11,667 bases of DNA from an uncultured Prevotella sp. (lineage in GTDB: Bacteria; Bacteroidota; Bacteroidia; Bacteroidales; Bacteroidaceae), in contig CAMOTK010000040.1 of the NCBI GenBank assembly GCA_946625715.1, forward strand, positions 1-11,667, in the 5' to 3' direction. Below are positions 1-7,488 of this stretch, piece by piece; position 1 is the first letter of the stretch, and every line of letters begins with the position of its first letter. The notes beneath the pieces were generated by a model, which saw only the letters and a list, made by a program, of their open reading frames with translations, did not search any database and was not told the origin of the DNA. The translations under genes were made by a program, and so were the position numbers.

Positions 1-24
1 CTGAGTACCGCCCCTGGATTTTCC

Positions 25-485
25 TCAGACGACTTCCAATTCTGGCAGTATTATCGGTTCTTCGTGGTGCTCGTTATGAAGAAACATGCAATAGTAAATG
101 GGAAGATAGGTTACGCCTTTCTTCTTGAAAATCTCCCGTCCATTGGAGAAAACGACTGCACGTTTAATTCCGTAGTCTGGCGTTTCAAGGAAACTGGTGA
201 GCGCGCTGTGCTCTGTATAGTCCTTTCCGGATTTTATCTCCAGGGGAAGGACGGTCAGATTGGCATAGTCATCTACAAGAAAATCTATTTCGCCTTTTTT
301 CTTATTGTCATAATAATGTAGTTTAAACCCATGCGCGGCAAGTTCCTGTGCCACAACTGACTCATACACCGTACCAAGGTTGATGCTCTTGATGTCTTGC
401 CCTTCTTATTTTCTATATTCTTATACACGATGCGCTTCTTTTTGTTTTCGAGATTGCTCGGAATAAGGTCGTATATTTTGCGAAT
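25..485 (-). pseudogene. Remnant of an AAA+ ATPase with DUF4143 C-terminal domain (frameshifted, internally deleted)
   Basis: Two fragments of one protein family lie in different frames. The upstream fragment (393-485) encodes a stretch with IYDLIPSNLENKKK and ends at NKKGKT, which resembles the middle of DUF4143-type ATPases. The downstream fragment (25-405) begins EGQDIKSINLGTVYESVVAQEL and runs to a TGA at 25. It has the PD-(D/E)XK-like features of the DUF4143 C-terminus: GEIDFL near its start, then LPLEIKSGKDY, and it finishes with the usual YLPIYYCMFL. The whole N-terminal P-loop ATPase part is absent, and so is the segment between the two fragments, which I judge from memory of the family to be several tens of residues. 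The fragments meet around 393-405. The only start available to the downstream piece is a GTG at 369. I read this as a dead gene. A surviving short nuclease-like protein of 114 residues is possible but unlikely. Intact members have no well-defined role and are often linked to accessory DNA. Confidence 0.75.
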
Positions 486-513
486 CATCATCCTCATTCG
501 ACAAAGAAACAAT

Positions 514-593
514 CCACTTATTCCATGTTTTTAGCATTGTTTTTACTGACTTATTCCGTTTTTTTGGGGCCACAATCTGACCACTTATTCCTT
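514..593. repeat. Three short direct repeats (GGAATAAGT on the minus strand), about 33-34 bp apart
   Basis: The nonamer ACTTATTCC occurs at 516-524, 549-557 and 583-591, giving periods of 33 and 34 bp. Two copies share extra bases on the left (CCACTTATTCC), and A/T-rich runs follow each copy. An inverted octamer (GGAATAAG, 460-467) lies in the adjacent gene remnant. The stretch from 486 to 626 holds no convincing gene. It separates the end of the giant helicase from the remnant, and I see no clear intrinsic terminator in it. The repeats may be degraded tandem sequence or protein-binding sites; nothing here decides between them. Confidence 0.5.
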
Positions 594-626
594 TTTTACT
601 CTCCTGCCAGCAAAGTGTGGGAATTG

Positions 627-3600
627 TTATTTCTCCCCCGATTTCGTCAATACAATGTTTGCCAGGCATACGGCGTACTCTGTTGTTGAATCCTGAGGTT
701 TCCAGGCCAACGTGAAGCTCACGGTGGCGCGGGTGACCGTATAGCCTTTGTCGGTCCAGACCTTCAGCTTTTCTTTTCCTGAAGCTGAGAGGGCTGCTAC
801 GTTTACTCCTTGATTGTTGAGCAGAAGGCCGTCGCTGTAGAGCAGGCTGTCGCCACTTCTGAGGCGAAGTACTATCTCCTTGCGCCCTTTGTAGAAGTCG
901 AGCCAGACATCGTGCATGCTTAGTGGTATGGATATTGACGTGTGCTCGGTGGGAGGATTGGGTATGAGGTAGAGGTTCTTCTTGGCCCGAGTGAGGCCTA
1001 CGTAATAGGTGCGCATGTCGTTCTTTGACGAGCTTTGTGGCGAAGCCGAGCGGATGTCTCTTTCGTCGGGAACGGGCGCGAGCAGGTAGACGTTGTCGAA
1101 CTCGCGACCTTTGGCCTTATGGATGGTGCTCACGAACACCGAATGGCTGTCGGCGGCTATGAAGTCTTCGATGTCAGATTCGTAGATGTACTCTTGCAAG
1201 TCGCTGCGATAGTAGTTCCGATGCGTTATCTCGAAGTCGGCAAAGAAGTGCTTCATGATGCTCAGGCATGTGCTTGTGGCGTAGGTGTCAAGTGTGCGCT
1301 GCTTGGCTTTCGTCCATGTTTCGTGTGAAATGTAAACCTCATCGGTTCGTCCGAGCTGTTTCAGGAAATAACGGACTTCGGCGAGGTTGCCGAAGCGGAA
1401 ACCATCTGCCGACTGGGCTACTGTGGCATGGATGCCGCGCTGCTCCAGTTCGTAGGTCACCTGCATGGCTTCTTCGTTTGTGCGTGTAAGTATGGCGGTG
1501 GTGCCATGCGTGTCGATTTCTGCGTTCTGAAGCGACTTCAGGGTCACTACCTTGCCTGCTTCACCCGTAGCAGAATGGATGGGTGCCTGCTTCATGCGGC
1601 CGGGTATGCGCTTGACGAAACGGTTGGCGCAGTCGACCACTGCTTTCGATGAGCGATAGTTGTCGGTCATCTCGTAGAGCTTGGCCCCTTCCTGGCTGAC
1701 GAGCGACTGCATATACTTAGAGTCGGAACCGCGGAAGGCGTAGATGTTTTGGTCGTCGTCGCCTACGGCTATGACGCGCATGTCCTCGTTTTGGCGCATT
1801 AAGGCCTGCACCAATCGGAAATCGTCCGGCCCCATGTCCTGAGCTTCGTCGATGACGAGCACGCTCTTGGCTATCTTTGATGGCTCCACTTCGCTCCGTT
1901 CAATCATCTCTGCCGCCATGCGCACCACATCTTTTGCCTCGTCTAAACTGCCTTGTTTGCCGATGAGGTCGAAGCTGTAGGAGTGGAAGGTCTTGATTTC
2001 GATATAGTGTGCGGCATCGTTTACTAAGTCGATAAGCCGTTTCTTGAACTCCGTGGCAGCTGCGCGCGAGAAGGTGAGCATGAGCAGTTGCTCGTGCTTC
2101 ACGTCTTCGAGCAGAAGGAGCGATGCCAGCTTGTGAACCAGAACGCGCGTTTTTCCACTTCCCGGTCCTGCTGCCACCACGATGTATTTCGACTGTTTGT
2201 CGTCGATGATTTCGCTTTGCCGATGAGAGAGCCCGCCAAAGAGTTGGTTGTATTTGGTCGGTGTGATGTTTTGGTCTATTTGCGCCCGCCGTTCCTCTTT
2301 GAAATACAGATTGATGAACTTGCGGAAGTCCATTGTGAAGTAGTCGTTGACAAAGCGGCGTGCGGCGTCGTAGTCGCGTACCATCAGGTTGGCATATTCG
2401 CCCACGATGTGTATTTGCCTGATGCGCTGCTTGTAGAACTCGTCCAACAGCCGATATTGCTCCTTGGTGTAGCGTGTGCGTCGGTCGACCACACGGCCTA
2501 TCTGCATGGTATTGTAGATGACGATGAAGCCGCCTTCGATTTTCATCAGCTCTGTCTTGGTGAGATAGAGTAGGGCTTCCTCAACGTCTGCTATCGTTGG
2601 CTTCGCTGCAGAGTTGGCAAAGATGATGTTCTGTCGGCTGGCGATATACTGTTGCAGCAGTTCGACGATAGAGAAGCTGACCAGCGTCAGTTCCTTGCTG
2701 GCGTCGCGCTGGGCAGCAAGCGTTTCGACGATGAAGCGGCAGATGTCGGTGCGCCGCTCGAAACGTGCCATCGTTACGTCTTGCGAAGATTGCAGGCGCA
2801 CGCTTACGCTATCGCTGGCGCTATGCTCCCGTTTGTGGATGTAGCCTTTCACAGACAGGAAGTGGAGCAGCATGCGCAGTCGTTTGACGTTTGAGAAGGT
2901 GAGGCCAGCCTTGAGCGCTTCCTCATTGAGCTCTTTGTAATACAATCTTTGGGCAATGCCGATGTTCGATTCGTCGACTCCGATTTTTTCATCCTTCAGA
3001 TGTTGTAAAAGGAACTGTTCTAATCTCAGTAAGGTATCCAGATGGCGTAGCGAGGTGCTTTTGGCTATCCATGCCTGCATGTCGCGCGTGTCGGCCAACA
3101 GTCCGTCTTGTCGCATGAGGTTGATGTTTCTGATGACCGTGGCTTTGCTCATACCGAGTATGTCTGCCAAATAGTCTACGCGGCTCTCCGCTTCTGCTCC
3201 GCGGCCGTCTGCAGTGGCACGGGCGCTGATGAGCGACTTGATGATGCGTGCCGCTTCTTCGCGCGACTGTTCGTCGAAGAGTGTAGACTGCGTCAGCTTG
3301 TGGCGTGCTTCGTCCATGCTCTTCACGGCTATGCCTGTTGCAAAGATGTGAGGAGAATTGCTGCCGCGACGAATGAAGCCGGCGTCTTCCAGCGCAGCAA
3401 TGGCTGCCTTGACGCGTGTCTCTATATCGTCGACCTCATCGCCCCATCCGGCTTGTCGGGCTATCTCCAGTGGCGAACAGCTCACCTGTTCGCGCTTGGC
3501 CGTCAACGCCTTGATGGCTTTCCATACTTGCTGGATTTCGCTGATGCTCAACTTGGTCTGGTTGAGCAGAATGAAGTGCTTGTCGAGGTCGCTGTCGGTA

Positions 3601-5393
3601 TAGAGCACGAAGCAGTCGGCCTGCATCTGTGGGTCTCGCCCTGCGCGGCCGGCTTCTTGCACGTAGTTTTCCAGCGAGTCGCTAATGTTATAGTGCACCA
3701 CCAGTCCCACGTCTTTCTTGTCGACGCCCATGCCAAAAGCCGAAGTGGCAACAATCACTTGCGCTTCACCGCTCATAAAGGCATTTTGGTTCTTCACTTT
3801 CTCGGCAGCATCCATCTTCCCGTTGAAGGGCAAGGCACGGATGCCGTCCCTGACAAGATGCTCTGCAAGCTCTTTGGTGCGCTTGGTGCGCGAGACGTAG
3901 ACGATTGTGGGGCTGTTGTGCCCCAAGATTAGGGAGCGCAGCAGATTGTACTTCTCGTCGGCAGTCTCGGCATGGAGTACAGAATAGCGCAGGTTCTTTC
4001 GCTCGGCATTGGCGGCAAACACCTTTAGCTCCACGCCCAGCTTCGACCTGAAATAGTCGCAGATGTCTGTGACGACCTTCTGCTTGGCCGTCGCAGTAAA
4101 GCACGACACGGCAATGGGCTGGTCTGTCTGTTTCTTCTCTTGAAGTGCTCGGATGAAATCGCCTATATAGAGATAGTCTACGCGGAAATCGTGTCCCCAG
4201 GCAGAGAAGCAGTGGGCTTCGTCGATGACAAAGCGCGCGACAGTCCGATTGAGCAGGAGCCGCTCAATGGTCTTGCTCCGCAACATTTCCGGAGCAATGT
4301 AGAGCAGGTTGGCTGTGCCTTCGGCCACTTGCTGGATGGCACTGGCACGCTCTATGGGGTCGAGCAGGCCGTTGATGGTCACGGCTTCGCTGATGCCACG
4401 TGCGGCAAGATTGTCTACCTGGTCTTTCATCAGCGACTGAAGCGGTGAGATGACAACCGTCAGGCCATGGGTGTTTCTGCCGGCCATCAGCGCCGGCAAC
4501 TGGAACGTGAGGCTCTTGCCGCCGCCAGTGGGGAAAATCGTCAACAGCGACTCGCCGCGAATGGCTGTCTCTACGGCTTGCTGCTGCATAGGCTCGCCGT
4601 CGAATGTGCGAAACGCCTCATAGCCGAAGAACTCCTTCAGACCGCTATGTGCATCTAAGCGTTGGTGACAATAGGCGCAGTCGCCGCACGAGGTGTTGCA
4701 CAAAAGGTTCATCACATTGGCCACCTGTGGATAGTTGCGTATTACCCATGCAGGCGTAATCGAGAAGACATCGTCGGCACCGATTACAGCGAGACAATAG
4801 GCTAATTCGGTTGGGTGTTGGCGGGCCAATGCGTTGAAATCGGCATGACTGCACACTTTGCCCTCATATTCTTTCAGAATCAGCCGCGACATGTCGGGCT
4901 GAGACCGTAGCAGTCTGCTTAAAAGTGATGGCTGGGTGGCCGATGTGTAGCCTACGTGTTTGAAGAAACCCTCAAACTCTTGCGTCTGATGAAGAAGCTG
5001 ATAGTAGATTTCCTGCCTGTCGGCCGATAGCCCTTTCCATGCCGCAATCTCGTCGCTGAGCAGTTCATGTGCCTTCATCGAATCGTTTACGGGATTGTTC
5101 AGCTCGTCAACCTGCAGTTTGTCGTCTTTCACCAGGCGATGATAGGGACGCTTGGGGAACAGTAAAGGCGATAAGGGCAACGTATCAATAATCGTGGGAT
5201 TGCCTCTCAGGGCTGTATATTTCAGGTCATGATGAATAATATTGTGTCCACAAATAGTGTCGCAGTCAGACACAAAAGCGTCGAAGTCGGCTTTTGAATG
5301 CGTGTGCAGCACGCTGCCATCGTCTCTCACTGCACCAAAGTCTACTACTTTTTTTGTTCGCAGACTCACTTCTGTGTCAATGAATGCTATCAT
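627..5393 (-). CDS. Giant fused helicase: exonuclease-like domain + RecQ-type SF2 helicase + UvrD-type SF1 helicase (1588 aa)
   Basis: Probably unwinds or processes DNA in repair or recombination in the cytoplasm; the family type is sure, the exact role is not. Residues 1-115 resemble a DnaQ-like exonuclease: D6/E8 in IDTE, GHNIIHHDL with D56, and a motif III D104 with Asn99 where His is expected. A Cys cluster (C232, C236, C239, C242) follows. Residues 250-610 form a RecQ core: Walker A PTGGGKS (288-294), DEAHC (391-395) with the RecQ aromatic loop WGHDFR, FTATA (432-436), and QEAGRAGRD (579-587). Residues 610-1045 include winged-helix-like stretches. Residues 1045-1480 form a UvrD/Rep core: AAGPGSGKT (1074-1082), IDEAQD (1181-1186), GDDDQNIYAFRG (1211-1222), a TIHKAKG box near 1423 and GLTRAKKN near 1466. 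Residues 1485-1588 match nothing I know. The ATG at 5393 is chosen because an in-frame TTG at 5432 overlaps the promoter, and because the exonuclease motif begins directly at this Met. Usual RecQ and UvrD proteins are 600-750 aa each. Confidence 0.93.
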   Translation of the reverse strand: MIAFIDTEVSLRTKKVVDFGAVRDDGSVLHTHSKADFDAFVSDCDTICGHNIIHHDLKYTALRGNPTIIDTLPLSPLLFPKRPYHRLVKDDKLQVDELNNPVNDSMKAHELLSDEIAAWKGLSADRQEIYYQLLHQTQEFEGFFKHVGYTSATQPSLLSRLLRSQPDMSRLILKEYEGKVCSHADFNALARQHPTELAYCLAVIGADDVFSITPAWVIRNYPQVANVMNLLCNTSCGDCAYCHQRLDAHSGLKEFFGYEAFRTFDGEPMQQQAVETAIRGESLLTIFPTGGGKSLTFQLPALMAGRNTHGLTVVISPLQSLMKDQVDNLAARGISEAVTINGLLDPIERASAIQQVAEGTANLLYIAPEMLRSKTIERLLLNRTVARFVIDEAHCFSAWGHDFRVDYLYIGDFIRALQEKKQTDQPIAVSCFTATAKQKVVTDICDYFRSKLGVELKVFAANAERKNLRYSVLHAETADEKYNLLRSLILGHNSPTIVYVSRTKRTKELAEHLVRDGIRALPFNGKMDAAEKVKNQNAFMSGEAQVIVATSAFGMGVDKKDVGLVVHYNISDSLENYVQEAGRAGRDPQMQADCFVLYTDSDLDKHFILLNQTKLSISEIQQVWKAIKALTAKREQVSCSPLEIARQAGWGDEVDDIETRVKAAIAALEDAGFIRRGSNSPHIFATGIAVKSMDEARHKLTQSTLFDEQSREEAARIIKSLISARATADGRGAEAESRVDYLADILGMSKATVIRNINLMRQDGLLADTRDMQAWIAKSTSLRHLDTLLRLEQFLLQHLKDEKIGVDESNIGIAQRLYYKELNEEALKAGLTFSNVKRLRMLLHFLSVKGYIHKREHSASDSVSVRLQSSQDVTMARFERRTDICRFIVETLAAQRDASKELTLVSFSIVELLQQYIASRQNIIFANSAAKPTIADVEEALLYLTKTELMKIEGGFIVIYNTMQIGRVVDRRTRYTKEQYRLLDEFYKQRIRQIHIVGEYANLMVRDYDAARRFVNDYFTMDFRKFINLYFKEERRAQIDQNITPTKYNQLFGGLSHRQSEIIDDKQSKYIVVAAGPGSGKTRVLVHKLASLLLLEDVKHEQLLMLTFSRAAATEFKKRLIDLVNDAAHYIEIKTFHSYSFDLIGKQGSLDEAKDVVRMAAEMIERSEVEPSKIAKSVLVIDEAQDMGPDDFRLVQALMRQNEDMRVIAVGDDDQNIYAFRGSDSKYMQSLVSQEGAKLYEMTDNYRSSKAVVDCANRFVKRIPGRMKQAPIHSATGEAGKVVTLKSLQNAEIDTHGTTAILTRTNEEAMQVTYELEQRGIHATVAQSADGFRFGNLAEVRYFLKQLGRTDEVYISHETWTKAKQRTLDTYATSTCLSIMKHFFADFEITHRNYYRSDLQEYIYESDIEDFIAADSHSVFVSTIHKAKGREFDNVYLLAPVPDERDIRSASPQSSSKNDMRTYYVGLTRAKKNLYLIPNPPTEHTSISIPLSMHDVWLDFYKGRKEIVLRLRSGDSLLYSDGLLLNNQGVNVAALSASGKEKLKVWTDKGYTVTRATVSFTLAWKPQDSTTEYAVCLANIVLTKSGEK

Positions 5394-5421
5394 ATTATTC
5401 GTCCATAACAAAGTGCAGTTG

Positions 5422-5452
5422 CAAAAATACAAAGAATTTGGGAAATAATGAA
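5422..5452 (-). promoter_or_regulatory. Probable Bacteroidota-type promoter for the giant helicase
   Basis: On the minus strand TATTTTTG (5422-5429) matches the -7 consensus TAnnTTTG. About 20 bp upstream is TTC (5450-5452), a weak match to the -33 TTTG box. Transcription would start a few bases downstream, near 5415, leaving a leader of about 20 nt before the ATG at 5393. The -7 box lies downstream of the TTG at 5432, which argues against that longer start. Confidence 0.6.
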
Positions 5453-5511
5453 GGTTTTTGTGAAAAGATTAGGAAAATGAGGGGAAAGTGCTACTTTGCG
5501 AGGTGTAAAAC

Positions 5512-5580
5512 GCTGTAATTCTTGGAGAATTACGCTGTAATTCGAGGCGAATTATGTTGTAATTCTCTGCGAATTACAGC
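5512..5580. repeat. Three tandem 22-bp palindromic repeats
   Basis: Copies lie at 5512-5533, 5534-5555 and 5556-5577. Each has the form G(C/T)TGTAATTC, a 5-base centre (TTGGA, GAGGC or TCTGC), then GAATTA(C/T). Each unit is a small hairpin with 7-bp arms GTAATTC/GAATTAC (the second copy has one changed end base). The outermost arms also pair: GCTGTAATTC at 5512 with GAATTACAGC ending at 5580. The centres differ while the arms are conserved, which suggests that the palindrome is what is maintained. The array sits between the RNase terminator and the helicase promoter, in a gene-free stretch (5394-5662). It could be a REP-like element or a regulator-binding array. Confidence 0.85.
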
Positions 5581-5586
5581 ATAATG

Positions 5587-5629
5587 AAAAAACAACAGCG
5601 GCGCTGACTGTTGGTGTCGGCGCCGCTGT
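5587..5629 (-). terminator. Intrinsic terminator after the RNase G/E gene
   Basis: Arms at 5595-5604 and 5620-5629 (ACAGCGGCGC and its complement GCGCCGCTGT) pair perfectly. The stem extends inward through one G-T type pair and GAC/GTC to about 14 bp, leaving a 7-base loop. Read on the minus strand, the hairpin is followed by a T-run (A-run 5587-5592 on the plus strand). It begins about 35 bp past the stop codon of the RNase gene and should end that transcript before the palindromic repeats. Confidence 0.88.
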
Positions 5630-5662
5630 GGGTAGAGGGTGATGGGGAGAGGGTAGAGGGGG

Positions 5663-7237
5663 TCAGTTGTTCTCCACCTCTTCCTGCATGTCGATAAATT
5701 CGCGCTGCTTGTTGTAGAACTCGTATTGCAGGAATGCCAGCTTCTGTGAGCTGACGACGTGCACGCCCATGCCGTACTTCATCTGCCACTGGCGCTTCAG
5801 GGAGAAGATGCCTTTGTTGATGTAGGCTGCTACATAGGGGTGTACGTGCAAGTAGAAGTTGCGTATGCCTATCTCGTTGACCAGGCGGTCAATCTTGCTC
5901 TCGAGCTGATCGGTGAAAAGAATCGACGATTTGATTTTTCCTTTGCCGAAACAGGTGGGACAGGTCTCCTCAACGTTGACGTCCATGGCTGGGCGCACAC
6001 GTTGACGGGTGATTTGCATGAGTCCGAATTTTGAGAGTGGCAGGATGTTGTGGCGGGCGCGGTCTTTCTTCATGTTCTCGCACATGCGCTCGTAGAGCAT
6101 TTGTCGGTCTTCGGCGAGGTTCATGTCGATGAAGTCGACCACGATGATGCCTCCCATGTCGCGCAGACGTAGCTGTCTGGCCAGTTCGTCGGCTGCGCCA
6201 AGGTTTGTTTCCAGTGCGTTGGCCTCTTGCCCGTTTTCTTTCTTGATGCGTGTGCCGCTGTTGACGTCTACTACGTGCATGGCTTCGGTGTGCTCAATGA
6301 TGAGATAGGCGCCTCGCTTGAAGTTGACGGTCTTGCCGAATCCCGACTTGATTTGCTTCGTAACGCCGAAGTTGTCGAAGATGGGCACTGTGCCGGTGTA
6401 CTGCTTGACGATGTTGGCTTTCTCGGGTGCAATGAGCGTGACGTAGTCTTTCACTTGTTGGAAGATGGCTTCGTCGTTGACGCAGATGGCATCGTAGGTG
6501 GGGTTGAAGAGGTCGCGAAGCAGGGCTACGGCGCGTGTCTGTTCTTCGAAGACGAGCTGTGGGCGCTCTGTGGTCTTTTGTACGCGTGTGATGGCGTCTT
6601 CCCATCGCTTGAGCAGCACTTTGAGTTCTTGGTCGAGCTCTGCTGCGCGTTTTCCTTCTGCCACGGTGCGCACGATGACGCCGAAGTTTTTCGGCTTCAT
6701 GCTCTGCACGAGTTGTTTCAGACGGCTGCGTTCTTCGCCTCGCTTGATTTTTGATGATACAGAAACTTTGTCGCCAAAGGGTATGAGCACCATGTAGCGT
6801 CCGGCGAAGCTGAGCTCGCAGGTCAGTCGCGGTCCTTTGGTGTTGATGGGCTCTTTGACCACTTGTACCAGGATTTCCTGTCCTACCTTCAGTGTGTTTT
6901 GTATGCTGCCTTCTTTGGGCAGGTCGGGTAGGCGTGTGGCTTTTTGGATGGGGAAAAGTTTCTTCCTGTCGCTCACTACCTGTTTCAGGTATTTCTCGTA
7001 GGAGCTGAATTGAAGGCCCAAGTCAAGATAGTGCAGAAACGCAACGCGCTCCGAGCCTACGTCGACGAAGCAGGCGTTGAGTCCGGGCATGAGCTTTTTC
7101 ACTTTGCCCACATAGATGTTGCCCACCGAATAGGACACGGAGCGTGGCTCCGTCTGGTACTCCACGAGGCTCTTGTCTTCCAACAGGGCTATGGAGATTT
7201 CCTTCGGTTGCACATCGATGATTACTTCGCTTGTCAT
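5663..7237 (-). CDS. rng: Ribonuclease G/E family endoribonuclease
   Basis: Single-strand-specific endoribonuclease of the RNase E/G family, expected to act on rRNA precursors and mRNA in the cytoplasm. The 524 residues begin with an RNase H-like segment, then an S1 RNA-binding domain (about 38-130, SVGNIYVGKV to LVQVVKEP) with an insertion near 80-115. The catalytic DNase I-like region carries the two metal-binding aspartates expected for the family: D324 in VVDVNSG and D368 in VVDFIDM. The zinc-link CPTC (C426, C429) in CPTCFGKG supports dimerisation as in the family. The length is close to E. coli RNase G (489 aa) and there is no long RNase E-type scaffold tail, so RNase G is the better name. 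It ends at a strong intrinsic terminator. No separate promoter is visible in the 105 bp upstream, so it probably reads through from the HU promoter. Confidence 0.95.
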   Translation of the reverse strand: MTSEVIIDVQPKEISIALLEDKSLVEYQTEPRSVSYSVGNIYVGKVKKLMPGLNACFVDVGSERVAFLHYLDLGLQFSSYEKYLKQVVSDRKKLFPIQKATRLPDLPKEGSIQNTLKVGQEILVQVVKEPINTKGPRLTCELSFAGRYMVLIPFGDKVSVSSKIKRGEERSRLKQLVQSMKPKNFGVIVRTVAEGKRAAELDQELKVLLKRWEDAITRVQKTTERPQLVFEEQTRAVALLRDLFNPTYDAICVNDEAIFQQVKDYVTLIAPEKANIVKQYTGTVPIFDNFGVTKQIKSGFGKTVNFKRGAYLIIEHTEAMHVVDVNSGTRIKKENGQEANALETNLGAADELARQLRLRDMGGIIVVDFIDMNLAEDRQMLYERMCENMKKDRARHNILPLSKFGLMQITRQRVRPAMDVNVEETCPTCFGKGKIKSSILFTDQLESKIDRLVNEIGIRNFYLHVHPYVAAYINKGIFSLKRQWQMKYGMGVHVVSSQKLAFLQYEFYNKQREFIDMQEEVENN

Positions 7238-7275
7238 TGGCTTTACGTTTTGCTTTGCTTGCTTGGTTAATTACG

Positions 7276-7316
7276 AAAAAGGGTGTGCCCGGGTTTTTCA
7301 CGTGCACACTCCTTTC
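7276..7316 (-). terminator. Terminator- or attenuator-like hairpin between the 29-aa gene and the RNase gene
   Basis: On the minus strand AAAGG-A-GTGTGC (7315-7304) pairs with GCACACCCTTT (7288-7278), with one bulged A and a 15-base loop. The T-run at 7276-7280 is mostly inside the stem, leaving a short tail. It lies just after the 29-residue gene and about 40 bp before the RNase start. It may partly stop the abundant HU transcript and leave a reduced level for the RNase gene, or simply protect the RNA 3' end. Confidence 0.45.
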
Positions 7317-7342
7317 ATTTCTTTTGTCGCCGGAGCAGGTGT

Positions 7343-7432
7343 TTACTTGCTCTTATGACGATTCTTGCGCAGTCTCTTCTTGCGCTTGTGGGTAGCCATC
7401 TTGTGGCCCTTCTTTTTCTTTCCGTTAGGCAT
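7343..7432 (-). CDS. 29-residue highly basic protein, AURKAIP1/COX24 (mS38)-like
   Basis: A short open frame from ATG at 7432 to TAA at 7343. Fifteen of 29 residues are Lys or Arg and three more are His; the core reads MATHKRKKRLRKNRHKSK. This resembles the small basic proteins that automated annotation of Bacteroidota calls AURKAIP1/COX24 domain-containing, related to the C-terminal motif of mitochondrial small-subunit ribosomal protein mS38. Binding to rRNA is therefore plausible, but this is inference. An internal Met at residue 12 would give an 18-residue form. The gene lies 56 bp after HU and 105 bp before the RNase gene, in the same direction, which fits one transcript. Gene callers with a length cut-off would miss it. 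Confidence 0.8.
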   Translation of the reverse strand: MPNGKKKKGHKMATHKRKKRLRKNRHKSK

Positions 7433-7488
7433 AATTAAAATGATTTATTATTTATTACTATAATAATGTTGTTGTTCCTTTCTTTCTC

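Noticed and set aside
421..669. Minus-strand open frame of 82 codons overlapping the helicase end
   Set aside because: Low-complexity Lys/Ser-rich translation with no family resemblance; it crosses the direct repeats and the gene remnant in a different frame.
3108..3932. Long plus-strand open frame of 274 codons opposite the giant helicase
   Set aside because: It lies fully within the helicase gene on the other strand, has no recognisable motifs, and fits the pattern of antisense shadows in GC-moderate coding DNA.
5394..5432. A longer N-terminus for the giant helicase starting at TTG 5432
   Set aside because: The extra 13 residues overlap the TATTTTTG promoter box, use a rare start codon, and precede a Met that begins the exonuclease motif directly.
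5512..5580. CRISPR array
   Set aside because: The 22-bp units abut with no spacers of usual length, and there are only three; the variable parts are 5 bases long.
6227..6754. Plus-strand open frame of 175 codons opposite the RNase gene
   Set aside because: Shadow of rng, whose catalytic motifs lie on the minus strand over the same bases.
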